Made by a program: the position numbers and the translations under genes. 64,000 nucleotides of DNA from Cupriavidus campinensis (GTDB taxonomy: Bacteria; Pseudomonadota; Gammaproteobacteria; Burkholderiales; Burkholderiaceae). Positions 63,663-64,000 of the stretch are shown here, in pieces. The stretch lies in contig NZ_CAJPVH010000023.1 of NCBI RefSeq assembly GCF_905397395.1, positions 1 to 64,000 on the forward strand. Direction: 5' to 3'. Each line of letters starts with the position of its first letter. The first letter of the stretch is position 1. The notes beneath the pieces are model-generated. The model was not told the DNA's origin. It saw nothing but the letters and a program-made list of their open reading frames with translations, and searched no databases.

Positions 63663-64000
63663 GTGAAAAGTCCGCCCGACCACGCGTCAGCCCACGCCGC
63701 TCACTATGAATTCACCGAGCAGGTTGGACATCTGCTGCGCCGTGCCTACCAGCGGCACGTCGCCATCTTCCAGCAGACCATTCCAGACTCGCAGCTGACG
63801 GCCGGCCAGTTCGTCGTCATGTGCGCCATCCAGGCCCAGGGGCCATGCTCGTTGAGCGAGATTGCGCGCGCCACCGCCATCGACCAGGCGACCGTGCGCG
63901 GCATTATCGAGCGGTTGAAGTCTCGTGAACTCATTGCGGTCTCCCACGATGCGCGCGACCGCCGCAAGGTCGTGGTGCTGCTCGCCCCCGCCGGCGAGGC
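63663..64000 (+). CDS. MarR family transcription regulator (C-terminus cut by window edge)
   Basis: The reading frame starts at GTG 63663 and is open to the window end, so about 112 codons are visible. Helix 1 region YEFTEQVGHLLRRAYQRHVAIFQQ is followed by the winged helix SLSEIARATAIDQATVRGIIERLKSRELIAV and the wing DARDRRKVVVLLAPAGEA, typical of MarR proteins that sense aromatic or phenolic ligands. TATACT at 63627-63632 could be its -10 box. The 254-base spacer before it contains no supported gene. Confidence 0.88.
   Translation, partial: MKSPPDHASAHAAHYEFTEQVGHLLRRAYQRHVAIFQQTIPDSQLTAGQFVVMCAIQAQGPCSLSEIARATAIDQATVRGIIERLKSRELIAVSHDARDRRKVVVLLAPAGE

Overview
The window is about 64 kb of GC-rich DNA that reads as a chromosomal segment of a betaproteobacterium of the family Burkholderiaceae, most likely Cupriavidus or a close Ralstonia relative. 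The reasons are the base composition, the protein flavours, and the housekeeping order tig-clpP-clpX-lon-tRNA-Val-tRNA-Asp-ppiD. Genus is an inference, because no rRNA is present. I saw no insertion sequence, prophage, CRISPR array or replication origin.

Left part (1-13.4 kb): an 11-gene minus-strand run for acyl-CoA breakdown. From its promoter end it encodes a FadB-type fusion enzyme, a nicotinamidase, a thiolase, a DmdC-like acyl-CoA dehydrogenase, an SDR, a hotdog thioesterase, a zinc-free MDR reductase, a class II aldolase-like protein, a GST with a tail domain, a second SDR and an epoxide-hydrolase-like protein. A macrodomain gene and a truncated HSL-type esterase follow. From memory, the core resembles the second beta-oxidation cluster of C. 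necator H16.

13.5-24.1 kb: a LysP-like permease, a small basic protein preceded by three phased 9-bp repeats, then a lower-GC islet with a Tlde1-type L,D-transpeptidase-fold toxin and two tandem paralogous membrane proteins (a candidate effector/immunity set). A livKHMGF-type ABC importer follows, headed by a fatty-acyl-CoA-ligase-like gene. A near-identical palindrome, GAACRAYCGTKC, lies upstream of the esterase, the FadB operon and the ligase/liv operon, which suggests one TetR-type fatty-acid regulon.

24.4-34.7 kb: selO, msrB, yciB, bolA and a periplasmic parvulin; a hypothetical protein; a hydantoin/Asp-Glu racemase; two small membrane proteins behind a possible FNR-type box; and purL.

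34.9-50.9 kb: a wHTH regulator with its own nested palindrome; divergent copAB and copRS for copper resistance; a TRAP transporter (dctPQM) followed by a dadA-like dehydrogenase, the bifunctional NAD(P)HX repair enzyme and an EamA transporter; pgi; and an ABC ATPase (ybbA) and tesA whose start codons overlap.

51-64 kb: the protein-quality-control block (ppiD, two tRNAs, lon with a sigma-32-like promoter, clpX, clpP, tig), then mnmC, rlmJ, a VanZ-like protein and the start of a MarR regulator cut by the window edge. All positions, motifs and frames were read by eye. Family names rest on motif recognition, not on searches.
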